Assembly: GCA_938022935.1 (NCBI GenBank)
Contig: CALIHL010000029.1
Coordinates: 1 to 64,000, forward strand
DNA length: 64,000 nt
Source of the DNA: an uncultured Saprospiraceae bacterium
GTDB lineage: Bacteria > Bacteroidota > Bacteroidia > Chitinophagales > Saprospiraceae
Direction of reading: 5' to 3'
The notes below the pieces were generated by a model, which worked only from the letters and a program-made list of their open reading frames with translations, searched no databases and was not told the DNA's origin. The first letter of the stretch is position 1. Every line of letters starts with the position of its first letter. Below, one piece after another: positions 40,050 through 49,783 of this stretch. The position numbers and the translations under genes are program-made.

Positions 40050-40712
40050 TTATTTTAGACTATGGGCGTAAGAAAAGTTAAGCTGATAACTTTGTAAACC
40101 AGTCTCTGTGCTATTGGGTATTCTGTAGATCTTGAGCATAGATCGCTCTGCTGATAACCTAAGTGAAGCGCGTGGTCCTAACCCATACGAGACGCCCACT
40201 AATAGTGATACATCCCACTTTTTAAAGCTATCTGTCTCATTGTCAAAGCTTGGATTGTCACTGGACGAGGCAAAGAGTCTTGCTGGTACGATGGATCCAT
40301 GGACCTTGATCTTATATCGGTTGATATCGTCCTGCCACCAGCTTTTGCTATAGACTGAGATCGGTAAAGATAGATATTGAAGTGAGATAAACTGATCAAA
40401 GACATTAGTCCTTATCAATCGAGTACTGCTGCCTCTCTGATCAAGATAAAGTCCTAACGTCCAGCCTTTTGTCTGAGAAGTAGGATAGTTAATATCAAAT
40501 CCAGCTTTTATACCTGCTTTGTTAAACCCTGCGATGCCATCACCATCTAATTGTGAGAAGTTGGCTCCGATGACTATGTCTGCCTCAAATCTTCGATCTG
40601 TATCTTCAGATTGTGCAGAGATAGACATGATGGAGCTCATAATGATCAGTAATGTGAGCAATAATCTCGATGTGGAAAAAGTTCTGAATAAATATATTAC
40701 GATAAATATCAT
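40050..40712 (-). CDS. Predicted outer-membrane beta-barrel protein
   Basis: Signal peptide, alternating amphipathic strands, aromatic-rich strands and C-terminal SYQLNFSYAHSLK. Confidence 0.6.
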   Translation of the reverse strand: MIFIVIYLFRTFSTSRLLLTLLIIMSSIMSISAQSEDTDRRFEADIVIGANFSQLDGDGIAGFNKAGIKAGFDINYPTSQTKGWTLGLYLDQRGSSTRLIRTNVFDQFISLQYLSLPISVYSKSWWQDDINRYKIKVHGSIVPARLFASSSDNPSFDNETDSFKKWDVSLLVGVSYGLGPRASLRLSAERSMLKIYRIPNSTETGLQSYQLNFSYAHSLK

Positions 40713-40755
40713 ATATGATTAGTTTCAATATATTCGCCCCGTCAAAGAATGAAAG

Positions 40756-40977
40756 ATGAGTGAGAAGAAGACAAGATATCAAATGCAAAAGTTAGTTGAC
40801 AAATTACGTGAGTTTGACTATACAGTGAGATTTGAGAAGGGTAATTTTAAGACAGGCTACTGTATTCTTGAAGACAGAAAGATCATTGTTGTCAACAAGT
40901 TTCATGATGTCAGTGCTCGGATCGACAATCTGCGTTTTATTCTTTCTACCTTAGTTACTAAAGCGAAAGCTGCCTAA
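40756..40977 (+). CDS. Small conserved hypothetical protein, 73 aa
   Basis: Compact ORF with biased, globular-looking composition immediately before the MBL-fold gene. Confidence 0.65.
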   Translation: MSEKKTRYQMQKLVDKLREFDYTVRFEKGNFKTGYCILEDRKIIVVNKFHDVSARIDNLRFILSTLVTKAKAA

Positions 40978-41068
40978 CGCACTTCCACTGGATCTTTGAT
41001 CCTTCCCAGCTGATCCATCACCTATTAGATATATAGCTGTACCTTGTTGAAGCACAGCATATAGGAAG

Positions 41069-41839
41069 TTGATTTTTACACTACTTGGTTCTGGTACTTC
41101 ACAAGGCATACCTGTCATAGGATGTGACTGTCCGACCTGTACCTCCACTGATACAAGGGACAAGAGATATCGCTGTAGTGCTTTTGTAGAAGACGCCAAT
41201 CATGCTGTTATCATCGATGTTGGTCCCGATTTTAGGACACAAGCACTTAATCATGGCGTCAAGAATATCGATGCGGTGTTCATAACTCATGAGCACAACG
41301 ATCACATCATAGGCCTTGATGACCTTCGCCCGATGATCTTCAAAACCATGAAGCCCATGAGCATATATGCTGAGCCCAGGGTGCTTGACGAGATCAAGGA
41401 TCGCTTTCCTTATGCATTTATAGAGCAAGCTTATCCAGGAGCGCCTCGGTTTGAACTTTTACCTATCCATCCTGGGGATAGGGTGACGATTGGCGAGATC
41501 ACTATAGAAGCCGTACGTGTTCATCACGGTAACTTACCTATTTTGTCTTATGTGATTCAAGATCAAATAGCTTATCTCACTGATACCAATGATATACCAA
41601 GAGAAGCGGCAGAAAGAATAGCCGATATACCGATATTGATCATAGATATGCTAAGAAAGAAGCGGCATCACAGCCATTTTTCTTTTGATGAAGCGCTCCA
41701 AGCGGCAGCGTCTATCCATGCTGGACGTACTTACTTTATACACATGAGTCATCTCATGGGACCAACTAAAGAATGGGAAAGAAGTCTGCCCGAAGATATA
41801 TTTCCATCTTATGATGGCCTTTCGTTTGAACTTAAGTGA
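41069..41839 (+). CDS. MBL-fold metallo-hydrolase (PhnP-like phosphodiesterase)
   Basis: LLGSGTSQGIPVIGCDCPTC, FITHEHNDHIIGLDDLR, AYLTDTNDIP, HMSHLMG. Confidence 0.92.
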   Translation: MIFTLLGSGTSQGIPVIGCDCPTCTSTDTRDKRYRCSAFVEDANHAVIIDVGPDFRTQALNHGVKNIDAVFITHEHNDHIIGLDDLRPMIFKTMKPMSIYAEPRVLDEIKDRFPYAFIEQAYPGAPRFELLPIHPGDRVTIGEITIEAVRVHHGNLPILSYVIQDQIAYLTDTNDIPREAAERIADIPILIIDMLRKKRHHSHFSFDEALQAAASIHAGRTYFIHMSHLMGPTKEWERSLPEDIFPSYDGLSFELK

Positions 41840-41877
41840 TTTATATTCTATTTTGTTGTTGACCAAACGGTTCTACT

Positions 41878-42840
41878 GTGAAGAAGATTCTAGGGTTTGT
41901 TGTGATTCTTTGCTTCAGTCTGTCATATCAGTCTGATGCTCAGCAATCTGTACAATGGACTCAATACATCCTCAACCAGTATGCGATCAACCCTGCTTAT
42001 GCAGGATTAGATCGATCGCTGAGCATATCAGCGGGCATCAGATCTCAGTGGTCGCAGTTTCCGGGTTCACCCAAGACACAGATCATCAATGGCCATCTAC
42101 CGCTCTATTTTCTTAGTGGTGCAGGCGGCTTTACGATCCTCAATGATGAGCTGGGGGCCTTCAAGCGTACTTCTGCTACAGTATCCTATAACTTTGTACT
42201 CAATAGCCCAATAGGGCTGATCTCTGGAGGCCTTAGGGTAGGAGGCCAGCAGATCTCGCTCAACAACGAAGCCTTAATCACGCCTGATGGATTTTACGAT
42301 GACAATCTGATCGATCACAACGATCCAAGATTGCTGAGCGCTAATCTTGATGGTTTCGCTCCGATCTGGAGTTTAGGAGCATATTATGCTGGCGAAAGCC
42401 TTGAGCTCGGTATCACTTTAGATAACGTTGGCAACACCGGTGAAGCAGGTAGCTCGACCTTTAATGAGAAGGCCGTTGTCTCGCTTTTTGGTTCTTATCA
42501 ATTTCCTTTGACGGATGTCTTAGCACTTGAACCCAATATACTTTTTAGGTCGGATGGCACGCAGTCTCAGCTGGACTTTGGCACACTTGCTTACTATAAT
42601 CAGTTTATTGCAGGAATTTCCCTCCGAGGTTATAATGTTAATACCATGGATGCAGTGGGGGTTTTAGCAGGGATACGTGTCAGTAATAATGTCAGGGTGT
42701 CCTATTCTTTTGATGTTGGTCTGTCGGAATTAAGGAGATATCACGATGGCACGCATGAGTTTTTAATTAATTATAACCTCAATAAACCCATCCGTACAGG
42801 TGAACTTCCACGTATCATATATAATCCGCGATACAATTAA
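41878..42840 (+). CDS. PorP/SprF family type IX secretion system membrane protein (GTG start)
   Basis: QWTQYILNQYAINPAYAGLDRSLSISAGIRSQWSQFPGSPKTQIINGHLPL, hallmark PorP/SprF N-terminus. Confidence 0.93.
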   Translation: MKKILGFVVILCFSLSYQSDAQQSVQWTQYILNQYAINPAYAGLDRSLSISAGIRSQWSQFPGSPKTQIINGHLPLYFLSGAGGFTILNDELGAFKRTSATVSYNFVLNSPIGLISGGLRVGGQQISLNNEALITPDGFYDDNLIDHNDPRLLSANLDGFAPIWSLGAYYAGESLELGITLDNVGNTGEAGSSTFNEKAVVSLFGSYQFPLTDVLALEPNILFRSDGTQSQLDFGTLAYYNQFIAGISLRGYNVNTMDAVGVLAGIRVSNNVRVSYSFDVGLSELRRYHDGTHEFLINYNLNKPIRTGELPRIIYNPRYN

Positions 42841-43010
42841 AGACAGATACTTTACAAAAAAGTATAATATCCTTGAGTTTAGCACGTTTTTTGAATCGGT
42901 AAGAAATATCAGATTGAATCGTAATTCTTAGCTCGCCCAAATAATATCTAGGCTTGCTTTTAAGTTTCTATTCAGTCGTAAATCAATAACATAAGCATAA
43001 ATCAGACTAA

Positions 43011-44258
43011 ATGATTCTGAGATACTCCAAATTATCCCTTTGTATAGCAGTGGTAGGGATTCTTTTATCATCATGTGGCAGAGACAATGGTGGACAAGTT
43101 GTAGGTGTTCAAGATCGCCCCAATTGGAAGGGACCGATTAACCCTATCGGCATGGTATACGTTCCTTCTGGCAACTTGACTATAGGTCAAAGTGATCAGG
43201 ATATATTTAGCAGTTATACGCAACGTCAGAAGACTGTCTCGATGACAGGTTTCTATATGGACGATACTGAGATAACTAATAACGAATATCGCCAGTTTGT
43301 CAATTGGGTCCGTGACTATAAGGCCCATGATATCATGGGAGACTATGTAGAAGATGAATACGGCAATGAAGAGATAGATCTTGAGATGGAGTTAGATTAT
43401 CAAGATGAGACGCTTGATGAACTCTACTACACGAAGGATATGTCATTGAGTGGTAGAAGAGAGTTCAACAATGATGACCTTAGCTATACGTATGACTGGA
43501 TCGACTGGAAGAAAGCAGCGAGAAGCAGATCAGGCGTATCAAGAAGCGAAGTAATAGAAAAAAGAGAAGTCAATGTTTACCCAGACAGATTTGTATGGGT
43601 GCGTGACTTCGCATATAGTTATAACGAGCCATTCACAAGACATTACTTGGAGCACCCATCACTTGATGATTATCCAGTAGTCGGTGTAACATGGCAACAA
43701 GCTAAAGCATTCTGTCATTGGAGAACAAAGATCTGGAATGACGAGAGAGGCGAAGAGCAAGCACTTATCGAAGACTTTAGATTGCCTACAGAGTTCGAAT
43801 GGGAATATGCTGCACGTGGTGGAAGAGATATCTCTCCATACGGATGGGGTGGTTACTATGTACGTAACGCTAAAGGATGTCTTCTTGCCAACTTTAAGCC
43901 AGGAAGAGGAAACTATAGAGAAGATGGTGGAGAGCGTACTGTAGCAGTAGGTTCTTACTTTCCTAATGACTATGGACTATTTGATATGTCAGGTAACGTA
44001 TCAGAATGGACTGAGACAGCTTATGCTCCAGGTGCATACAACCTGATCCATGATCTTAACCCAGATATCAAATACGATGCAAAGGATGATGATCCAGCTA
44101 ACTACAAGCTTAAAGTGCTTAGAGGTGGGTCATGGAAAGATGTTTACTACTTCTTGCAGACACATACAAGAGATTACGAATATCAAGATAGCGCGAGATC
44201 TTACATAGGTTTCAGATGTGCTATGACATTCTTACCAAGATCATTGAACGACTTCTAA
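43011..44258 (+). CDS. gldK: Gliding motility / T9SS lipoprotein GldK (PorK), FGE-sulfatase fold
   Basis: Lipobox LLSSC; MVYVPSGNLTIG, FYMDDTEITNNEYRQF, RLPTEFEWEYAARGG, LRGGSWKD; followed by gldLMN. Confidence 0.93.
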   Translation: MILRYSKLSLCIAVVGILLSSCGRDNGGQVVGVQDRPNWKGPINPIGMVYVPSGNLTIGQSDQDIFSSYTQRQKTVSMTGFYMDDTEITNNEYRQFVNWVRDYKAHDIMGDYVEDEYGNEEIDLEMELDYQDETLDELYYTKDMSLSGRREFNNDDLSYTYDWIDWKKAARSRSGVSRSEVIEKREVNVYPDRFVWVRDFAYSYNEPFTRHYLEHPSLDDYPVVGVTWQQAKAFCHWRTKIWNDERGEEQALIEDFRLPTEFEWEYAARGGRDISPYGWGGYYVRNAKGCLLANFKPGRGNYREDGGERTVAVGSYFPNDYGLFDMSGNVSEWTETAYAPGAYNLIHDLNPDIKYDAKDDDPANYKLKVLRGGSWKDVYYFLQTHTRDYEYQDSARSYIGFRCAMTFLPRSLNDF

Positions 44259-44343
44259 TCGAAGTCGAATAGATACCCAACGTACTACCCAAACAAAACA
44301 ACTTTTAAAACCTCAATTATTACAACAATTAAAATCAATTACA

Positions 44344-44952
44344 ATGAGTTTAACACATTCGTCAGGTTTCAAATACTTCAAGAACCTAATTATCGGAGTA
44401 GGTGCAGCCCTAGTTATGATGGGTGCCCTTTGGAAAATCCAATCATGGGAGATGCCTAATATCGCTGGTCAAAAGATTGACTTACTTACTATCGGATTGG
44501 TAGTAGAGGCTGTATTATTTTTCTTCTTAGGAGTCATAGGACCAGAAAAAGAATATTACTGGGAAAAACTTTACCCAGGTTTAGATAAGTATAACGCAGG
44601 TATCACACCTCTTTCAGCAGGTACTGTAGCAGCTGTAGAAGGCCCTTCAAGAGCATTAAACGCAGAAGCAGTAGAAAACTCTTTAGGAGGTATGCTTGGT
44701 GAACTACAAAACATGTCAGCAAGTCTTGGATCGCTTAAGGCGCTACAAGAGATAGACTTCTCTGAGACATCATCACAGTTAAAGTCTGCACATAACTTCT
44801 ACACTAAGTTGAACGAAGCTATGGAGACTCTTGGCGATACAGTTGAAGACACTAAGATCTACAAAGAGCAGATGTCTTCATTGACAAGAAACTTGTCATC
44901 ATTGAACGGAGTGTACGGTAACGTATTGAATGCATTTACTGTTAAGCAGTAA
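44344..44952 (+). CDS. gldL: Gliding motility / T9SS inner-membrane motor protein GldL (PorL)
   Basis: KNLIIGVGAALVMMGALWKIQSW...GLVVEAVLFFFLGVIGPEKEYYWEKLYP; syntenic. Confidence 0.95.
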   Translation: MSLTHSSGFKYFKNLIIGVGAALVMMGALWKIQSWEMPNIAGQKIDLLTIGLVVEAVLFFFLGVIGPEKEYYWEKLYPGLDKYNAGITPLSAGTVAAVEGPSRALNAEAVENSLGGMLGELQNMSASLGSLKALQEIDFSETSSQLKSAHNFYTKLNEAMETLGDTVEDTKIYKEQMSSLTRNLSSLNGVYGNVLNAFTVKQ

Positions 44953-44985
44953 GGATTCCTTTTATTATCCCTTAATTATTAAGAA

Positions 44986-46587
44986 ATGAGTATACCAAAG
45001 GAACCCCGTGCCCTGATGATCAATATCATGTATTTGGTATTGACCGCCATGTTGGCACTAAATGTATCAGCAGAGATCTTTAACGCTTTTAAGATTGTCG
45101 ATAAAGGATTGATCAAGTCAAATGAAGCACTTGTCCAGTCTAACGATGCGCTACCACAAGCGATTAGAGATGGAGCTAAGAAGAAAAGTACGCTTGCTAA
45201 ATATGCTGAACTTATTGATCCAGCAAGATCACAAGCAAAGGAGATGAATGACTACTTAGAAGATATCATGCACAAGCTGATAGACATGAGTGGAAATCAG
45301 AACGGTACTTACGATGAAGGTGACTATGTCGAGAAAGATGGCAAGCCAACAACTAACCTTCGTGGTAAGAAGAATAAAGATGTCACAACACGCATGCTTG
45401 TAAAAGATGGTGTTGGAGAAGAAATGAAGCAAAAGCTTAATGACTTCCGTACAGGCATCTTAGCAATGGTTGATGAAGAAGATAGAGCAACTATGGAGGC
45501 TCAACTTCCTACAATCATCGATGATAAGACTTGGAAAGATAAATATGCTGGTAAGGCAGGAAATCATACATGGTCTTCTTTCAACTTTAAGCAAATGCCA
45601 GTACAAGCTGTACTGCCTATCCTTAGAAAATTTCAGAATGACGTGATCAGTACTGAGTCATCATTCTTGAATTATTTAGCAGGTGAGGTTGGAACAACAA
45701 CTGATGTAGTAATCGATAAGTTTACTGTTGTATCAGCACCGGAGAAAACATATGTAATCAAAGGCGAGCCTTTTAAGACAGATGTATTTATCAGTGCGAG
45801 TGCTTCAGCAGAATCAAACACAGGTATGGCACTAAGTGTAAATGGAAGACCATTGACACTTGATGCTGATGGTGTTGGTTCTTTTACACAGAATGCATCG
45901 AGCGTTGGTAAGAAGTCTTATAAAGTCGAAGGTTCTGTAACCAATCCAGTTACAGGAGAAGTACAGAGATTTAACAAGACATATGAGTATGAAGTAGGAG
46001 AGCGATCAGCTACAATATCAGCTTCTAAGATGAATGTATTCTACATTGGTGTTGATAACCCAGTAGAAGTTTCGGTTGCTGGTGTAGCAAGTAACAAGGT
46101 GAAGGTAAATATGACTGGAGGCGGTGGAACCATCAACAAGAACGGTGATGGAACATTCAACGTCAAGGTTACTAAACCAACTCCAAATGGACAGTTTGCA
46201 AAAGTGAACATCTCAGCTGAAGGATTTACGGCAAGTAAAGACTTTAGAGTAAAGAGAATTCCTGATCCAGTACCAAAGCTCGGTGACAAAAGAAGCGGAG
46301 CTATGCCAAGTGGTCAGTTTAAAGTTCAAAGAGGTGTAATACCGAGATTAGAAGGCTTTGACTTCGATGCAAAGTGTAACATTGCTGGCTTTAGATTAGT
46401 TAGAGTGCCAAGAAGAGCTGATGCAGAGATAGCTAACAATCCAAGTGGGACTTACAACGCAGAAACAAAAAGGCTAGTTGCTAAAGCAACTGCAGGTGAT
46501 AGATTCTTCTTTGAGAACATCAAGTGTAAGTGTCCAGGTGATGCTGCAGCTCGTGATCTTGGAGGAATGGCTTTTAGTATTAAGTAA
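44986..46587 (+). CDS. gldM: Gliding motility / T9SS protein GldM (PorM)
   Basis: PKEPRALMINIMYLVLTAMLALNVSAEIFNAFKIVDKGL N-terminus; syntenic. Confidence 0.96.
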   Translation: MSIPKEPRALMINIMYLVLTAMLALNVSAEIFNAFKIVDKGLIKSNEALVQSNDALPQAIRDGAKKKSTLAKYAELIDPARSQAKEMNDYLEDIMHKLIDMSGNQNGTYDEGDYVEKDGKPTTNLRGKKNKDVTTRMLVKDGVGEEMKQKLNDFRTGILAMVDEEDRATMEAQLPTIIDDKTWKDKYAGKAGNHTWSSFNFKQMPVQAVLPILRKFQNDVISTESSFLNYLAGEVGTTTDVVIDKFTVVSAPEKTYVIKGEPFKTDVFISASASAESNTGMALSVNGRPLTLDADGVGSFTQNASSVGKKSYKVEGSVTNPVTGEVQRFNKTYEYEVGERSATISASKMNVFYIGVDNPVEVSVAGVASNKVKVNMTGGGGTINKNGDGTFNVKVTKPTPNGQFAKVNISAEGFTASKDFRVKRIPDPVPKLGDKRSGAMPSGQFKVQRGVIPRLEGFDFDAKCNIAGFRLVRVPRRADAEIANNPSGTYNAETKRLVAKATAGDRFFFENIKCKCPGDAAARDLGGMAFSIK

Positions 46588-46606
46588 TAACAATAGATTC
46601 GTTTAG

Positions 46607-47506
46607 ATGAACGCTTTAAAGGTTTTTAATTTCTTGTTTTTATTGATGGCATCAACATGCTTAATAGGACAAGACGATGACTTCTTTCTTCAAGGTGATG
46701 AAAAAGACACCAAGGAAGATGTAATGGAATCTTCAGAATTTAGTGAAGATGACGGAGGCTATCTTGATGATATAGTTATGAGAACAGCAGGAGAAGACCT
46801 TCGTGTTCTTGACTATGCTCCTTTGGAGGAAATTGATGTAGTCTGGCAGAGAAGAATTTGGAGGGTGATAGATCTTCGTGAGAAGATGAATCAGCCGTTC
46901 AAAAATGAAGAGAGACCTTTATTTACAATCTTAAATGAATTGGCAAATAACGGAGACATTAAAGTATTCAAGGATGAGAACTTTAAAGAGGCTATGGGCG
47001 CAGATGAATTGACATCTCTACTCAATAGAGTGGATACAGTTACTGTATACGATCCAGAGACTTATGAAGAAAAAATTGAAATAACGGAGAGTCCTCTTAA
47101 TCCACATGATATCAAGAGATTTCGTGTGAAGGAGGTATGGTATTTTGATAAGAAGCATTCTGTTATGAAAAGCAGAATACTTGGTATCTCACCAATACAA
47201 GATGTCTTTGATGAAGAGACAGGTGTTTTTAAATACCCACTTCCATTATTTTGGGTTTATTATCCAAAGGCACGTAAGTACTTAGCAAGAGAGTATGTAC
47301 CTAATGACTTTAATGACGTAGCTCCTATGAAGTGGGATAAGTTATTTGAAGATAGGTTCTTTGCGAGTTATATCGTAGCAGCATCTAATTCACTTGGCTT
47401 GCGCCTTCAAGATATACATCCCGACTCTAAGTATGATCAGCTGTTAGAAGCTGAGAAGATCAAGCAAGACTTGTTCAATTTCGAGCATGATCTCTGGACA
47501 TATTAA
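46607..47506 (+). CDS. gldN: Gliding motility / T9SS protein GldN (PorN)
   Basis: DVVWQRRIWRVIDLREKMNQPF..., RFRVKEVWYFDKKHSVMKSRILGI, PLFWVYYPKARKYLA; syntenic. Confidence 0.95.
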   Translation: MNALKVFNFLFLLMASTCLIGQDDDFFLQGDEKDTKEDVMESSEFSEDDGGYLDDIVMRTAGEDLRVLDYAPLEEIDVVWQRRIWRVIDLREKMNQPFKNEERPLFTILNELANNGDIKVFKDENFKEAMGADELTSLLNRVDTVTVYDPETYEEKIEITESPLNPHDIKRFRVKEVWYFDKKHSVMKSRILGISPIQDVFDEETGVFKYPLPLFWVYYPKARKYLAREYVPNDFNDVAPMKWDKLFEDRFFASYIVAASNSLGLRLQDIHPDSKYDQLLEAEKIKQDLFNFEHDLWTY

Positions 47507-47531
47507 GAATCTATTCTTAAGAGAAATATAC

Positions 47532-47570
47532 AAGCCATTCTGCTAACGCAGGATGGCTTTTTTGTTTTTG
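47532..47570 (+). terminator. Intrinsic terminator after gldN
   Basis: AAGCCATtCTGC-taac-GCAGgATGGCTT followed by TTTTGTTTTT. Confidence 0.88.
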
Positions 47571-47660
47571 GAAAAGATCGATAAGCCACAAAGGATTGTA
47601 TAGATCGGTAAGCCTATAGGATTGCCGAGCTATCGCAAACGAGTTAATCACGTGCGTCAG

Positions 47661-48821
47661 CTATATCGGCAAATAAGGTTCCCCCTTTATGACATTACGA
47701 GCGATCACCAACCTTTGGATCTCTGAAGTACCTTCATATATCTGAGTGATCTTAGCATCTCTCATCAAGCGCTCTACATGATACTCTTTGACGTATCCAT
47801 AACCGCCGTGGACTTGGATAGCTTCAACAGTGCTCTTCATAGCAACTTCAGATGCAAAGAGTTTTGCCATAGCAGCAGCAGTTGCATAGTCTTTGCCTTG
47901 ATCCTTTAACCATGCAGCTCTGTACACCAACATACGAGCAGCTTCTATCTCCATAGCCATATCGGCTAACTTAAAAGAAACAGCTTGATGCTGATTGATT
48001 GGTTTCCCAAATGCAGATCGTTCATGAGAATAAGCTAATGCTAACTCATAAGCTCCAGATGCGATCCCAAGTGCTTGCGCTCCGATACCGATACGCCCAC
48101 CATCAAGCGTCTTCATCGCATACTTAAAGCCGAAGCCATCTGGGCCGAGCCTATTTGCTTTAGGGACTTTTACGTCGCTAAACATAACCGATGAAGTATC
48201 AGATGCCCTTATACCAAGTTTATCTTCTTTTACGCCCGTTGTAACGCCTTCTGAGGACGCGTCTACGATAAAAGCATTGATACCTCTATGAGCTGCTTCT
48301 CTGTCCGTCTGAGCGATTACAACGTATGCTCCAGCCTTTTTACCATTGGTGATCCAGTTCTTAGTTCCATTCAATAGATAATAATCTCCTTTGTCCTCTG
48401 CTGTGGTCCTCTGACTTGTTGCGTCACTTCCGGCTTCTGGTTCTGAAAGGCAAAACCCTCCGATCATCTCACCGGATGCAAGTTTTGTAAGAAACTTCTG
48501 CTTGACCTCTTCGCTACCATAAGCTTCTACGCCCCAACATACCAGCGAGTTATGTGCTGACATGATAACAGAGCAAGAGTTGTCAATCTTAGATAACTCT
48601 TCAATTACTATGGCATAAGAAATCGTATCCATGCCACTTCCGCCATATTTGGTGTCAACCATCATACCCATGAACCCCATCTCTCCCAACATCTTAACTT
48701 GTTCGGTAGGATGCGTCATGTTTGTGTCTCTTTCTATGACACCGGGCTTTAATTCATTTTGAGTAAAATCTCTCGCAGCTTGGCGAATCATGAGGTGTTC
48801 TTCAGACAAAGAGAAATCCAT
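47661..48821 (-). CDS. Acyl-CoA dehydrogenase (short/branched chain)
   Basis: FSLSEEHLMIRQAARDF, GGFCLSEPEAGSDA, MRDAKITQIYEGTSEIQRLVIAR. Confidence 0.94.
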   Translation of the reverse strand: MDFSLSEEHLMIRQAARDFTQNELKPGVIERDTNMTHPTEQVKMLGEMGFMGMMVDTKYGGSGMDTISYAIVIEELSKIDNSCSVIMSAHNSLVCWGVEAYGSEEVKQKFLTKLASGEMIGGFCLSEPEAGSDATSQRTTAEDKGDYYLLNGTKNWITNGKKAGAYVVIAQTDREAAHRGINAFIVDASSEGVTTGVKEDKLGIRASDTSSVMFSDVKVPKANRLGPDGFGFKYAMKTLDGGRIGIGAQALGIASGAYELALAYSHERSAFGKPINQHQAVSFKLADMAMEIEAARMLVYRAAWLKDQGKDYATAAAMAKLFASEVAMKSTVEAIQVHGGYGYVKEYHVERLMRDAKITQIYEGTSEIQRLVIARNVIKGEPYLPI

Positions 48822-48920
48822 GGCAATTATATTTAGACTATAAATTTAACTCTCAGTATATATATATGTTTCTCTTAGAAGAGAAAAACTATTGGCGATG
48901 TCGTCTGATCTAAAGATTAA

Positions 48921-49775
48921 TTAATGAAAAACTGATGAAGAAGCTGACAAGGACTTGTGAAACTCTTCCATGTTGAGTCCAGTCTGCACATCTTTTTCAT
49001 CAAAGTAGGAAATCATCTTTTCGGTGGGCATATTTCCTGTGAGCTCATCTTTGGCCATCGGGCATCCACCATAGCCTTTGATTGCACCATCATATCTAAG
49101 ACAGCCACTTTCATAGGCTGCGTGGATTTTCTCTTTCCACTTGTCTGGTGTCGTGTGAAGGTGCGCTCCGAAGTCAACATCTGGAAAAGAAGGAACAAGA
49201 TTGGAAAACAAATAAGAGATACTTTCTGGAGTGGATACCCCGATAGTATCGGATAGATTCATGATTCTTACGCCCATGGCATAAAGATCGCTCACCCATT
49301 TTTCGGCTATCTCTACGCTCCATTCGTCTCCATAAGGATTACCAAATCCCATACTTATGTAGACCACTAGTTTCTTTTTATTTTTTATCGTGATGCTTTG
49401 GATATCGGCTACTCGCTGAAGAGATTTCTCTATCGTCGCATTAGTGTTTCTTATTTGAAACGTTTCTGAGATAGAGAAAGGAAAACCTAAGTAATCTATT
49501 TCTTCAAACTCAACGGCTTGGTAAGCACCACGGGTGTTAGCCACGATTGTAAGCAACTTTGAGTCTGTGTTTTGTAATTCTAATAATTGGATCAACTCGG
49601 CTGTATCCTTCATCTGAGGGATGGCCTTTGGTGAAACAAAGCTTCCGACATCAATCGTATCAAAACCGACCTTAAGCAGCTGATTAGCGTATCTCGCCTT
49701 ATCCTCTGTGGGGATAAAGACCTTAATGCCTTGCATGGCATCTCGAGGACATTCTATAATCTTAACGGCTGACAT
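48921..49775 (-). CDS. Hydroxymethylglutaryl-CoA lyase
   Basis: IECPRDAMQGIKVFIPTEDKARYANQLLKVGFDTIDVGSFVSPKAIPQMKDT, MGFGNPYGDEW, GAIKGYGGCPMAKDELTGNMPTEKMI. Confidence 0.92.
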   Translation of the reverse strand: MSAVKIIECPRDAMQGIKVFIPTEDKARYANQLLKVGFDTIDVGSFVSPKAIPQMKDTAELIQLLELQNTDSKLLTIVANTRGAYQAVEFEEIDYLGFPFSISETFQIRNTNATIEKSLQRVADIQSITIKNKKKLVVYISMGFGNPYGDEWSVEIAEKWVSDLYAMGVRIMNLSDTIGVSTPESISYLFSNLVPSFPDVDFGAHLHTTPDKWKEKIHAAYESGCLRYDGAIKGYGGCPMAKDELTGNMPTEKMISYFDEKDVQTGLNMEEFHKSLSASSSVFH

Positions 49776-49783
49776 CTAATTTT

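Noticed and set aside
43011-44258. Possible formylglycine-generating enzyme for the sulfatase at 52.8 kb
   Set aside because: The SUMF1-like fold, lipobox and gldLMN synteny identify GldK; there is no evidence that it matures sulfatases.
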